This document shows positions 34,057-42,843 of a stretch of DNA of 64,000 bases, piece by piece. The notes below the pieces were generated by a model. That model was given only the letters and a program-made list of their open reading frames with translations. It was not told the origin of the DNA and made no database searches. The translations under genes and the position numbers were made by a program. The stretch is from Paraburkholderia sp. BCC1885 (GTDB lineage Bacteria; Pseudomonadota; Gammaproteobacteria; Burkholderiales; Burkholderiaceae), in assembly GCF_900996235.1 (NCBI RefSeq), contig NZ_CAAJGM010000230.1, positions 1-64,000 on the forward strand. The letters run 5' to 3'. Every line of letters begins with the position of its first letter. Position 1 is the first letter of the stretch.

Positions 34057-34968
34057 ATGAGAAACATCGTTGTGGCCGCCGCGCCGGCGCTGCTCGCGCT
34101 GGCGATGGCGAGCAATCCCGCCGGCGCACACCTCGTCGATTACGGCACCGCGTACACCGCGCGCGGCCCGTACAGCGGCGCGCGCTTCGCATCCTGCAGT
34201 GGCGGCAGTTGCACGCACGCGGGCGGGTTCGTCGGGCCGCGCGGCGGCGTCGTGACGAATCGCGGCACCGTCACGCGCACTGGCACCGGGCAGTTCACGG
34301 ACAGCGGTACCGCGACCGGTCCGAACGGCGCGCAGTACGCGCACAGCGGAACGACAACCTGCGCCGGCGCGACCTGCACGCACAACGGCAGCGTGACCGG
34401 TCCGAATGGGCACACGGTCACGACGTCGGGCAGCGTGACGCGGACCGGAACCGGGCAGTACACGTCGTCGGGCACGGTCGATACGGCGAACGGGACTTAC
34501 TCGCACGCGGCGTCGACGAACTGCGCAGGCGGCGTGTGCAACCGCTCGGCGAGCGTCACCGGTCCCGGCGGCGATACGGTCACTCATACGGGTAGCGCGG
34601 TGCGCGTGGCGCCGGGCGTCGTCGCGACGTCGGGCAGCACAACCGGCCTGCATGGCGGCACGGTCGCGACCGGCGGCGTGGTCGTCGCCGGCGGTGCGCG
34701 GGTCAACGTCGTTGCGCCCGCGCCCGCGCCAGCGCCCGCGGTCGCCGTGACCGTCGCGCCGCCGCCTGCGGCCGTGATCGCACCACCTGTTGTCGTGGCG
34801 GTCGCGCCTGCGCCGGTTGCCGTTGCACCTGCTGTGCCGATTGCCGTTGCCGGGCCCGCGCCCGTCGTCGTGGTCCGTGCGCCGCCGCCGGTGGTCGTCG
34901 TGCGTCCGCATGTCTGGGTGCGCGCGCACTGGGTTGGCAACGTTCTGGTGCCGGGGCACTGGTCCTGA
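34057..34968 (+). CDS. Exported repeat protein with paired cysteines
   Basis: A 303-aa precursor with a signal peptide (first 24 residues, ASNPAGA-H), then three repeats of about 54 residues. Each repeat has a Cys-x4-Cys pair (47/52, 102/107, 156/161), followed by a G-P-x-G turn and Thr/Gly-rich strands (VTRTGTGQ twice). A Val/Ala/Pro-rich segment follows (about 205-290), and the end is VWVRAHWVGNVLVPGHWS. AGGAGG lies 10 bp before the ATG at 34057. The cysteine pairs are likely disulfides in the periplasm or outside the cell. No family is recognised. Confidence 0.7.
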   Translation: MRNIVVAAAPALLALAMASNPAGAHLVDYGTAYTARGPYSGARFASCSGGSCTHAGGFVGPRGGVVTNRGTVTRTGTGQFTDSGTATGPNGAQYAHSGTTTCAGATCTHNGSVTGPNGHTVTTSGSVTRTGTGQYTSSGTVDTANGTYSHAASTNCAGGVCNRSASVTGPGGDTVTHTGSAVRVAPGVVATSGSTTGLHGGTVATGGVVVAGGARVNVVAPAPAPAPAVAVTVAPPPAAVIAPPVVVAVAPAPVAVAPAVPIAVAGPAPVVVVRAPPPVVVVRPHVWVRAHWVGNVLVPGHWS

Positions 34969-35042
34969 GTCCTGCGCGTTGCCTGTCGCTCCAGCGGGCG
35001 TCGTCGTTCGCCGTCCATCGTTTTTCATTCCGATTCCTGTTC

Positions 35043-35328
35043 ATGTCCGATCACCGTTCGAAATCCGTCGTGCCATTCCGCGCTGGCCGTTGTCGCATCG
35101 CGGTGTCCACGGCGTTTGCCGTTTTTACGTTTGCCGGCGCAAGCGCCGCGCGCGCTGTCGTCGTCCAGCGGCAGTTTCAGCCTCGACGTGACCGCGCTGC
35201 AGAGCTACCCCGGCGCGAGCGGCTATCGCGTCCCGCCGCTGCCCTCGCTGTCGGTACCGAGCCAGGTGCAGCCGGGTCTCAGCTTTTTCGCGGAGGGGCT
35301 CGACGGTGGCGTCGCGTACCGCTTCTGA
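35043..35328 (+). pseudogene. Small exported protein split by a frameshift
   Basis: The frame from 35043 encodes a good signal peptide (CRIAVSTAFAVFTFAGASAA) and then becomes Arg-rich nonsense. In the +1 frame from about 35160 the sequence becomes protein-like (SFSLDVTALQSYPGASGYRV, later PGLSFFAEGLDGGVAYRF) and ends at a stop at 35328. The switch falls in a GTCGTCGTC tract. A single indel would give an 80-90-aa exported protein with a terminal F. This is either a real frameshift or a sequence error. Confidence 0.5.
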
Positions 35329-35362
35329 ACGCATTCCCGTCACTACTGAACGAGAGCACATC

Positions 35363-35893
35363 ATGACGAACCCATCTCTGGCACGCCGCTGCGCTGCCCT
35401 TTTCATCGCTGCAGGCGCGCTGTGCGCGCTGGCTGGCTGCGCGGTCGTCCCGCCGAGTTATCCGACCGTCGAGGCCCTGCCGGCGCAAGGCAAGACGCTC
35501 CAGGACTTCGAGCAGGACGACACCGGCTGCCGTACCTACGCGGCGCAGATCGTGAATCCGCTGGTTGCGAATCGGTCGCCTGCACAGTCCGGCGCGGCGG
35601 CGCCGGTAGTCGGCACGGCCGGCGGCGCTGCCGCCGGCGCATTGATCGGCGCCGGAACCGGCAACGCGGGTGCGGGCGCTGCGATCGGCGCTGGCGTCGG
35701 ATTGCTGCTCGGCGCGGCTGCCGGTGCGAACCAACATGGGCAGACGCAGGCCGCGCTGCAGCGCCAGTACGACAACGCGTACGCGCAGTGCATCGTTGCG
35801 AAGGGCAACACGATCGCAATTCCGCCGCGCCCGGCCGTGGCCGCGCCGGCCGTCGTCTACACGAGCCCGGTCTATTACTACTACGCGTACTGA
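35363..35893 (+). CDS. Glycine-zipper outer-membrane lipoprotein
   Basis: A 176-aa precursor with a lipobox (ALAGC at 24-28). A small Cys-containing domain follows (FEQDDTGCRTYA), then a Gly/Ala-rich glycine-zipper hairpin (GTAGGAAAGALIGAGTGNAG, then GAAIGAGVGLLLGAAAGA), and a Tyr-rich end (SPVYYYYAY). Such proteins sit in the outer membrane and resemble SlyB/YMGG-type lipoproteins. It follows the frameshifted exported gene by 34 bp. Confidence 0.78.
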   Translation: MTNPSLARRCAALFIAAGALCALAGCAVVPPSYPTVEALPAQGKTLQDFEQDDTGCRTYAAQIVNPLVANRSPAQSGAAAPVVGTAGGAAAGALIGAGTGNAGAGAAIGAGVGLLLGAAAGANQHGQTQAALQRQYDNAYAQCIVAKGNTIAIPPRPAVAAPAVVYTSPVYYYYAY

Positions 35894-35991
35894 GCGCGTG
35901 ACATAACTTGACATCATGTATTACACGGTGAAACCCGCGCGGCGGGCGACCCCGTTAGACTGCCGGGCGCTTTTTGAAAACGGAGAATCCG

Positions 35992-36255
35992 ATGAAACGT
36001 TTCTGCTTGATGTTGGTTGCGGCACTTGCAGTATCGTCCGTATATGCACAGGACGCGATGGCCGACAAGCTGCAGGCGCGCTTCGCCGCAGCCGACATCG
36101 ACCACGACGGCAAGCTGACGCTCGCCGAGGCGCAGGCTGGCATGCCGCGCGTCGCCGCCCACTTTGCGCAGATCGACGCGGACCACAAGGGCTATGTGAC
36201 GCTCGACGATATCGAACGTTATGCCGCGCAGCGTCGGCAGCAGGGTCAGCAGTAA
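35992..36255 (+). CDS. Exported EF-hand protein
   Basis: An 87-aa protein with a signal peptide (FCLMLVAALAVSSVYAQ) and two EF-hand loops, DIDHDGKLTLAE and DADHKGYVTLDD. The Asp/Gly/Glu positions are right for calcium in the first; the second has Lys at position 5 and may bind weakly. It is located in the periplasm. It is the first gene of a unit with a two-component system, and the response-regulator frame overlaps its end, so a calcium or envelope-sensing link is plausible. Confidence 0.75.
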   Translation: MKRFCLMLVAALAVSSVYAQDAMADKLQARFAAADIDHDGKLTLAEAQAGMPRVAAHFAQIDADHKGYVTLDDIERYAAQRRQQGQQ

Positions 36256-37057
36256 GCGCGGCGGCGCCGCGCATAACACGCCAGGGAGGTTCGCGATCGC
36301 CACGTCTAATGTCACCGCGTCGCAGTCCGGGCGCATCCTCGTGCTCGACGACGAAGCGGAAATCCGCAACATGCTCGAGCGCTATCTGGTCTCGCACGGC
36401 TTCGACGTGCGGACGGCCAAGAACGGCATGCAGCTCGCGACGTTCATCGAACGCCATCCGTTCGACCTGCTGATTCTCGACGTGATGATGCCCGGCGAGG
36501 ACGGCCTGTCGATCTGCAAGCGGCTGCGCGGGCAGGGGGAGACGTTGCCGATCCTGATGCTGACCGCGCGAGGCGATCCGATCGACCGCGTGGTCGGCCT
36601 CGAACTCGGCGCCGACGATTACCTCGCGAAGCCATTCCTGCCGAGCGAGCTGCTGGCGCGCGTGCGCGCAATGCTGCGGCGCCGGCAGATCCTGCTGCAC
36701 CAGCGCAATACCATCGAGGGTGCGGTGTACGAGCGCGAAACCGGCGTGCTGCGCTTCGGCTGCTTTACGCTCGACGTCGGGCAGCAGACTATGCACCGCG
36801 ACGGCAATACACGCGTCGACATCGGCGGCGCCGAAATGCGGCTGCTGTGCGCGCTCGCGCAGACGCCTAACCGCCCGGTGAGTCGCATGAACCTGATCGA
36901 GCGCGCGCGCGGCCCGCACCACGATGCGACCGAGCGCAGCGTCGACGTGCAGGTGTTGCGCATCCGCCAGATCGTCGAGGCCGACGCGGCGTCGCCGCGC
37001 TACATCCGCACCGTCTGGGGTGTCGGCTACATGCTGATCGCGGAGTTCGACGTATGA
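36221..37057 (+). CDS. OmpR-family response regulator (start codon uncertain)
   Basis: It has a receiver domain (GRILVLDDEAEIRNM, phospho-acceptor Asp in LLILDVMMPGEDG, conserved Lys in LAKPF) and a C-terminal winged helix (about 180-275, RSVDVQVLRIRQIVE, GVGYMLI). The only in-frame ATG before the receiver is 36221, inside the EF-hand gene with no ribosome site. AGGGAGG at 36283-36289 is ideally spaced before an ATC codon at 36296, where the homologous N-terminus would begin. Either ATC is used or the ATG has mutated. The kinase gene follows with ATGA overlap. Confidence 0.85.
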   Translation: MPRSVGSRVSSKRGGAAHNTPGRFAIATSNVTASQSGRILVLDDEAEIRNMLERYLVSHGFDVRTAKNGMQLATFIERHPFDLLILDVMMPGEDGLSICKRLRGQGETLPILMLTARGDPIDRVVGLELGADDYLAKPFLPSELLARVRAMLRRRQILLHQRNTIEGAVYERETGVLRFGCFTLDVGQQTMHRDGNTRVDIGGAEMRLLCALAQTPNRPVSRMNLIERARGPHHDATERSVDVQVLRIRQIVEADAASPRYIRTVWGVGYMLIAEFDV

Positions 37058-38343
37058 CGATCCCGTGGCCACGCTCGCTGCTCGGGCGCAATTTGCTGCT
37101 GCTGGTGTTCGTCGTGTTCGCGAGCGAACTGTCGGCGTTCGCGATTTTTTTCGTCTTTGTGCAGAACCCGCGCGTCGACGAAGCGGCCGCGCTCGTCGCG
37201 TCGCAAACGCGGCTGGCCGCGCAATTGCTGGGCGCACTGCCGCCGGACGCGCGGCGCGCGGAGCTGGCCGCGATCAACGGTCCCGGGCGGAGCGAGCCGT
37301 CGAGCGAAGCGCGTCTGCATACGTACAGCTATGTCGCGTATCGCTTCATGCGCTCGCTTATGCAACGGCTGCCGCCTGGCACGCAGGTGCGCTGGGAACG
37401 CGACGAAGGCAATCGCGTCTGGGTGCGGCTGCGGATCGGCGACGAGTTCGCGTGGGTGACGCTGCCGCCCGTGACATCCGGGATCGGTAGTCCGATGCCA
37501 TGGAGCGCTGTGATCTGGCTGCTGACGCTCGCAGCGTTTCCGGCGCTCGGCGCGTGGCTGATCCAGCGGCATACCGCGGGCTGGTTGCAACGGCTCGCGC
37601 GCGCGGCCGCGACGGTCGAGCGTGGAGCGTGGCCGGAGCCCGTGCCGGTCGATGGGCCACTCGAACTCGCGACCGTCGCCGACACGTTCAACCGGATGGT
37701 CGCGTCGCTCGCCGAGCTGGACGCGACCCGCACCGAAATGCTAGCCGGCATTTCGCACGATATCCGCACGCCGCTCACGAAGCTGCGCATGGCGATTGCC
37801 GCGCCGGAGGCGTTCGACGCTCCGTCCGCGAGCGCGGAGCGCTTCGTCGCGGAGATTGATGCGATCGTCGAGCAGTTCATCGACTTCGCGCGCGGCTGGG
37901 ATAACGAGCCAGCCGTGCCCGGCGATCTCAACGCGCTGGCCGGTCAGCTCGCGGCCGATTACACGGGCTTGGGCTACATGTTCGAACTGGCGCTCGCGCC
38001 GCTGCCGCCGGTCGCGTTCCGGCCGGTCGGCATGCAGCGGCTGCTGATGAATCTGATGCACAACGCAGCAATCCACGGTCGTACGGGCCTCGCGATCCGC
38101 ACGTGGATTGAGCCCGACCACGTCGCGCTTGCCGTCGAGGACACGGGGCCAGGCGTGCCCGAGGCGCAACTGTCACTGCTGAAGCAGCCGTTCTGGCGCG
38201 TCGAGCAGCAGGACAAGCCGGGCGGCACTGGCCTCGGCCTCGCGATCGCCGAGCGCATCGCTAGGCAGCACGGCGGCCGGCTCGATCTCGCGCTGCGCGA
38301 CTGCGGAGGGCTAGTGGCGATGCTGCGTCTACCGCGCACATAG
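37054..38343 (+). CDS. Sensor histidine kinase
   Basis: A 429-aa inner-membrane kinase. It has a first transmembrane helix (14-38), a periplasmic domain of about 110 residues, a second helix (about 150-168) and a HAMP linker. The H-box is GISHDIRTPLTKLR, and the catalytic domain has N-box LMHNAAIHG, G1 VEDTGPGVP and G2 GGTGLGLAIAERI. The EnvZ-like layout pairs with the preceding OmpR-type regulator (ATGA overlap, translational coupling). The signal is unknown; the adjacent exported EF-hand protein is a candidate partner. Confidence 0.92.
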   Translation: MTIPWPRSLLGRNLLLLVFVVFASELSAFAIFFVFVQNPRVDEAAALVASQTRLAAQLLGALPPDARRAELAAINGPGRSEPSSEARLHTYSYVAYRFMRSLMQRLPPGTQVRWERDEGNRVWVRLRIGDEFAWVTLPPVTSGIGSPMPWSAVIWLLTLAAFPALGAWLIQRHTAGWLQRLARAAATVERGAWPEPVPVDGPLELATVADTFNRMVASLAELDATRTEMLAGISHDIRTPLTKLRMAIAAPEAFDAPSASAERFVAEIDAIVEQFIDFARGWDNEPAVPGDLNALAGQLAADYTGLGYMFELALAPLPPVAFRPVGMQRLLMNLMHNAAIHGRTGLAIRTWIEPDHVALAVEDTGPGVPEAQLSLLKQPFWRVEQQDKPGGTGLGLAIAERIARQHGGRLDLALRDCGGLVAMLRLPRT

Positions 38344-39071
38344 CTTGTGTTGCGCGACATCGGTCATGCACCGGGAGTGCCGTATCTCCGACTGAATATC
38401 CTGTGTGATGTCCAGCATTGGGTACATCGGATTACCGCCGACACCAACACGCGTCACGCGTAGGGGCAAAAAGCTGAGGTCATCTTCTGTCATGGATTGC
38501 GTCCGCAAAGTGAGGTTGCGGACGCAATCGTGAGCCTTCTCAACAACGCAAGCCAGGTGTGCGAAATTGCGCGCTTACGATTAACGAGGCGGCAACGGGG
38601 GTATCGCAGTGGGGGAAGGCGACCCGGATATACCGCGCTACCGACCCGCAGCACTTCGTGTTCAGTCACACCCGGACGTTGACCGAATCCGCGCTGATAG
38701 CTGGCGTCGCTTTGATCCGTCTCGGCTGCTTGGTGTTTCGCATGACGCGCCGCCGGTCGCTAAGACGAGGACGTTAGGAGGGGCAATTTATGAGCGGCCG
38801 TGACGTCCGCTATAGAGCGGATCAGTTGACCGCTTAGGGTCGGCTACTTCCGACGCCACCTATCGCACGGTTCACACTGCGCATGTCGATTGCATGAGAT
38901 AACGGGCGGCCAGAAGTAAACTTTCAAATGGCCGCCCAAACATAACCGGGCCGGCAGATTGCGCACGGACACGCGCCGCTGCTTCGTATGTCTGGCCTCG
39001 ACGATCACGCGTCGCCATGCCGATATAGCTGCGCTCCGGAATCCCGGGAATGGCTACACCCATCACCACCC
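38344..39071. other. Gene-poor region
   Basis: I see no credible gene in these 730 bp. Short ORFs have poor composition and no motifs. A small hairpin, TCCGCT-ATAG-AGCGGA, lies near 38806-38821 in sequence that resembles the degraded intergenic elements elsewhere in the window. Confidence 0.4.
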
Positions 39072-39806
39072 TTACTGCTGCTTCGTCAGATCCTGCCCAA
39101 TTGCGGCGACGACTGCCTGCTCACAATCCTTAAGGCCTGCGACTGACTGATCGAATTGTTCGATCAAGGTGCCGAAACTACCATAGTGATATTTGGCATC
39201 CGCTACGACATGAACAGAGTTGCCCTTGATGTCCCAACCGCAGGCGAATGTCTTGAAGTACATGTCTTGCTTGGACTTCGAGTCGAGCAGGCGAGCGCGG
39301 ATAACGACCCACGGAATGAAATCACTCGATGCCGGCGGGGATGCGTAACCTAACGAAGTGATCCACACGCTCAGGATGGCGTCGGCGGTGGTCTTGACAT
39401 CGGAAAAGTCGTCGGACTTGCCGTCGCTCGAGAGCTTGGCGTGCTGGTCGTGCAACACAACGATTTCATAGCCATCACTGGATAGTCGCGTGGTCAGGCC
39501 ATCGTTGACAACGGGAGCGAAGGCGATCTTTTCGCTCGCCACATGCTGCGTGTACGTACTCGTATGACTGGAGTTGACTCCGCCTTGCACCAATCCACCA
39601 ATCAATCCGAATGCACCGGCAGCACCACCGAAGTTGGCCACGTTCTCTCCGCGCGGTTCGGCGACATCCAGCATGGCGATCGAATGGAGCTTTTCACGAT
39701 TGTCGCTGGCGAGATCTGTTTTCGGAAGCGAAGTACAGCCCGTGAGTAGCGTTGTTGCAACGACAAAACCCGCAAGTGCAGAAGTTGAAAGCGTTTTGTT
39801 ATTCAT
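39072..39806 (-). CDS. Lipoprotein of unknown function
   Basis: A 244-aa precursor with a lipobox (ATTLLTGC, Cys24). A glycine-rich segment follows (NFGGAAGAFGLIGGLVQGG, residues 58-76), perhaps a membrane-associated hairpin, then a mixed alpha/beta body (IAFAPVVNDGLTTRLSSDGY and ADAILSVWITSLGYA). The pattern resembles uncharacterised Burkholderia lipoproteins related to the DUF4410 type. It stands alone with long spacers on both sides. Confidence 0.7.
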   Translation of the reverse strand: MNNKTLSTSALAGFVVATTLLTGCTSLPKTDLASDNREKLHSIAMLDVAEPRGENVANFGGAAGAFGLIGGLVQGGVNSSHTSTYTQHVASEKIAFAPVVNDGLTTRLSSDGYEIVVLHDQHAKLSSDGKSDDFSDVKTTADAILSVWITSLGYASPPASSDFIPWVVIRARLLDSKSKQDMYFKTFACGWDIKGNSVHVVADAKYHYGSFGTLIEQFDQSVAGLKDCEQAVVAAIGQDLTKQQ

Positions 39807-40281
39807 GGCCTTTTATTTGTGGATTGAGAGCGCGGACGCTATTTGCCAGTGTCTTTGAATGGAGGTCAGCCTCACAGCAAATTAAAAACGGGCAAGCTAT
39901 TTATCGGCGCTGTTTGCACAAACTTTAAGTTTTTAACTGAGTGCATCACTCTCAATAAAAGAACCATGCGCTATTGCTTAATGACGGAAGGTAGATCGTG
40001 AGTTGACGGAACATGCCGAGCTATTCCTGTATCCATGCGCGCCGCATTATTTCGTAGATTCCAGCTTGCCGTTTCGATGACGCTGTCGCCTCGAACCTCT
40101 TGTCAGCCATTGATGCTGCGTGACAGTCGGGCCTGGGCGTCGGAGGCCCACAAGTTCGTCGTCGCGAAACCAGGACACTTTTGGGCGGCTGACGAGCACA
40201 CAAAGATGCGTACGTTTTCTGCGCCGTTGCACGACGCTTCAACTGCGTCGGGTTACTGCCGGACCACGCTCTTTTTCATTC
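39807..40281. other. Intergenic region without recognised features
   Basis: An AT-richer stretch (39880-39990) is followed by GC-rich sequence with only poor short ORFs. It presumably holds the promoter of the lipoprotein gene. I see no terminator, repeat or remnant that can be named. Confidence 0.35.
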
Positions 40282-40857
40282 CTACGCCGGTAAAAGTCCG
40301 GCGGCCCGATAGCTGTCGATCAAGGCGTCGTAGAGCTTGATATCGGCACGGCCTCGCGCCATCAGTTGCGCGCCCGCGACCGCAGCGAATATGGCGCGAG
40401 CCCGCTTCCTGGCGTCCCTGGGGCCGACGATTTTCGCCTCCACAAGCGTCTTGCCAAGCCACGCGACGTTGACGTCGGTAAAGGTCTGGACCTCCTTCTT
40501 CACGATCTCGGGCAGGTCGTCATACTCCGCCGTCATGAAGCTGGCCATGCACATACGGTTGTCGTTCTCCAGCGCCGCACGAAACGTCCCCGGGAATTCG
40601 CGCAGGCGATCAGCGGCATCAGGCGTTTCTGCCGACAGCGCCTCCAGCGACGCTGCAGCGTCTTCCCAGTAACGCTTTGCGACGGCGGCGGCCAGGTCGG
40701 CCTTGCTCGGGAAATGGTGGTAGAGGCTCGCGGCCTTGATACCCACCTCTTGCGCCAGGGTACGAAGGTTCAATCCGCCGTAGCCGTGCGCCTGCGCGAT
40801 CTTTGTCGCGACTGCCAGAATTTTGTCGCTGGAACTGATACCGGCCTCGTTCACCAC
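40282..40857 (-). CDS. TetR-family regulator, divergent from amidase
   Basis: About 191 aa with an N-terminal helix-turn-helix (GGLNLRTLAQEVGIKAASLYHHF) and a helical C-terminal domain of the AcrR type containing GTFRAALENDNRMCMASFM. The likely start is GTG at 40857 (GAGGGGAAATTC just before it), rather than the ATG 14 codons upstream (40899). It is divergent from the amidase gene; a 5-bp-arm palindrome in the spacer is its likely operator. Confidence 0.83.
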   Translation of the reverse strand: MVNEAGISSSDKILAVATKIAQAHGYGGLNLRTLAQEVGIKAASLYHHFPSKADLAAAVAKRYWEDAAASLEALSAETPDAADRLREFPGTFRAALENDNRMCMASFMTAEYDDLPEIVKKEVQTFTDVNVAWLGKTLVEAKIVGPRDARKRARAIFAAVAGAQLMARGRADIKLYDALIDSYRAAGLLPA

Positions 40858-40950
40858 GAATTTCCCCTCGATGAAGATCAGCCGCCCCGGATCGTGCATC
40901 CGGGCGGCTCAAAGGATGTTGACAGGACGAAGTATAACGCCTACGCTTCG

Positions 40951-40966
40951 ACTAACAAACGTTAGG
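40951..40966. promoter_or_regulatory. Palindrome in the tetR-amidase spacer
   Basis: CTAAC-AAAC-GTTAG (40952-40965) is an inverted repeat in the divergent spacer, 56 bp before the amidase ATG. It is of the size and symmetry bound by TetR-type repressors. Confidence 0.5.
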
Positions 40967-41021
40967 TAGGATTCGCGCCTGAATTTGTCAGCTAATTTCC
41001 CAACCTTTTAAAAGGCTTCGT

Positions 41022-42434
41022 ATGAGCATCGAACTTATTTCCCAGGACGCAACAAGGCTGGCTGAACTGATCCGCAACAAGGAAGTTTCGCCGGTAGAGG
41101 TCATGCAGGCGCATCTCGACCGCATCGATGCAGTCGATTCCAGGATCAATGCCATCGTCACGGTCGCCGACGGCGCGCTTGACGCCGCGAGAGCCGCAGA
41201 GGCCGCGGTGATGGCCGGTGAAGAACTGGGGCCGCTGCATGGCGTTCCCTTCACGGCGAAGGATTCCATTGACACTGCCGGCGTGCTGACGCAACGTGCT
41301 TCGCCCATCTTCAAGGGCCGCGTGCCCGACACCGATGCAACCAGCGTGATTCGCATGAAGAAGGCGGGCGGCATCCTGCTCGCAAAAACCAACCACCCCG
41401 AATTCTCGTTCTGGATTGAAACCGATAACCTGCTTTCGGGACGCACGAGAAACCCGTGGAATCTGGATCGCACGCCGGGCGGATCGAGCGGTGGCGAATC
41501 TGCGGCGGTCGCAGCGCTGATGTCGCCGCTGGGTCTCGCAACCGACGTCGCCATTTCCGTGCGCGGCCCGGCAGCCCTGACGGGCGTCGTCGGTCTCAAA
41601 GCCACGCACGGGCGCATTCCCATGACGGGTATCTGGCCGCGCGTGCCCCGTCGTTTCTGGCATATCGGTCCGATTGCGCGCAGCGTTCGCGATATCGCGC
41701 TTGCCTATTCGCTGCTGGCAGGACCTGACGGCGCGGACGGCTTTTCGACGGCGCCGCTCAAGCTCGATGCCGGCGTGGGATCCACACCGGGCCGGCCGCT
41801 TCGGGTGGGCTTGCTCATCGATGCTTTCGCGCCCGTAGATACCGATGTCGCAGCGACCGTGCAAGCCTCGGCCGAAGCGCTGAAGGGGCTGGGCGTCACC
41901 GTGGAGCCGGTGCGTATTCCCGTGCTCGAGCAGATCAACGCGTTGGAGCTGCTGTGGAAACTTCAGGTCATGGAAACCAAGCCCGCCTTCCGGAAGGTGA
42001 CGGCCGGACACGAAGACAAGATCTTCAAGCACGTCCAGAGCGTCTATGACACGCCGGATACTTCAATCGCCGATTTCGTCGACGCTGAGCAGCAGGCCGA
42101 ACAACTGCGCGACGGCTTCGCGGAGTACTTCCAGCGCTACGACGCGTTGCTCTGCCCGGTGACGCCGGTGCCGGCACACGCGCACGACGCCGCGGAATTC
42201 AACATCAACGGCCAGACGGTATCGTCGTTGCACGTGATGACTGCAACCGCGCCTCTGAATGTGACCGGGCTTCCGGGCATGACGCTGCGCTTCGGCACGA
42301 GCCGCGAAGGGCTGCCGGTTGGCGTGCAACTGGTAGCACCGTGGATGGCGGAGTCGACGCTCCTGTATCTCGCCTCGCTGCTGGAAGCGGTGAGTCCGGT
42401 GCGCGGTCTTTATCCTGACCTGTCAAACATCTGA
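41022..42434 (+). CDS. Amidase-signature enzyme
   Basis: A 470-aa amidase-signature hydrolase with the Ser-Ser-Lys triad K80 (PFTAKDS), cis-Ser S155 (TPGGSSGGES) and nucleophile S179 (ATDVAISVRGPA), spaced as in the family. The usual GG before the nucleophile is AI here. It hydrolyses carboxamides to the acid and ammonia. It is controlled by the divergent TetR. In this window it could take the amides made by nitrile hydratase, though that is only inferred. A terminator hairpin follows. Confidence 0.9.
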   Translation: MSIELISQDATRLAELIRNKEVSPVEVMQAHLDRIDAVDSRINAIVTVADGALDAARAAEAAVMAGEELGPLHGVPFTAKDSIDTAGVLTQRASPIFKGRVPDTDATSVIRMKKAGGILLAKTNHPEFSFWIETDNLLSGRTRNPWNLDRTPGGSSGGESAAVAALMSPLGLATDVAISVRGPAALTGVVGLKATHGRIPMTGIWPRVPRRFWHIGPIARSVRDIALAYSLLAGPDGADGFSTAPLKLDAGVGSTPGRPLRVGLLIDAFAPVDTDVAATVQASAEALKGLGVTVEPVRIPVLEQINALELLWKLQVMETKPAFRKVTAGHEDKIFKHVQSVYDTPDTSIADFVDAEQQAEQLRDGFAEYFQRYDALLCPVTPVPAHAHDAAEFNINGQTVSSLHVMTATAPLNVTGLPGMTLRFGTSREGLPVGVQLVAPWMAESTLLYLASLLEAVSPVRGLYPDLSNI

Positions 42435-42486
42435 GCCGGGCCGCGATCTCCATCGCTCTCGAGCAATTTAACTCGCGTCTATCATT

Positions 42487-42513
42487 GGCCGTTGCTTGCC
42501 GACGGCCTTTTTT
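42487..42513 (+). terminator. Rho-independent terminator after the amidase gene
   Basis: GGCCGT (42487-42492) and ACGGCC (42502-42507) form a stem with a 9-nt loop, followed by six T residues (42508-42513). It ends the amidase transcript before the broken cysteine-hydrolase gene. Confidence 0.75.
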
Positions 42514-42527
42514 CCAGAGGTAGCACC

Positions 42528-42639
42528 ATGTCAAAGCAGGCGCCACGCCGCGTTGATCGTCATCGACGTGCAGAATGAATACATCACCGGCAATTTCCGT
42601 ATCGAATACCCGCCGATGGCGTCATCGCCCATGCCCTGA
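42528..42639 (+). pseudogene. Isochorismatase-family cysteine hydrolase remnant
   Basis: AGAGG and an ATG at 42528 begin a gene that shifts frame after about six codons. In the next frame the sequence encodes AALIVIDVQNEYITGNFRI and EYPP, the N-terminus of isochorismatase/nicotinamidase-like hydrolases with the catalytic Asp in IDVQNEY. Similarity ends at about 42615 and a TGA follows at 42637. So the gene has both a frameshift and a 3' truncation. The rest of the gap to 42843 shows nothing. Confidence 0.7.
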
Positions 42640-42843
42640 AACCAGCCTTGCTCCATCGAAAGCCGCTCAGTTTTAAAGAAGCGCCGCGGATTGCCGCACG
42701 TCCAGCAACTGCAGGAAGTTGGAATATCCACGACGCGCCCCGCCTCAGGCGTCCTTGCGCCTGCTTTTCATTCGCTCTCTCGGTATCCGGCTGCCGGAAT
42801 ACACCAGATGCGAGGTTGAAATTCCCTTGATGGAGCCGAGCCG

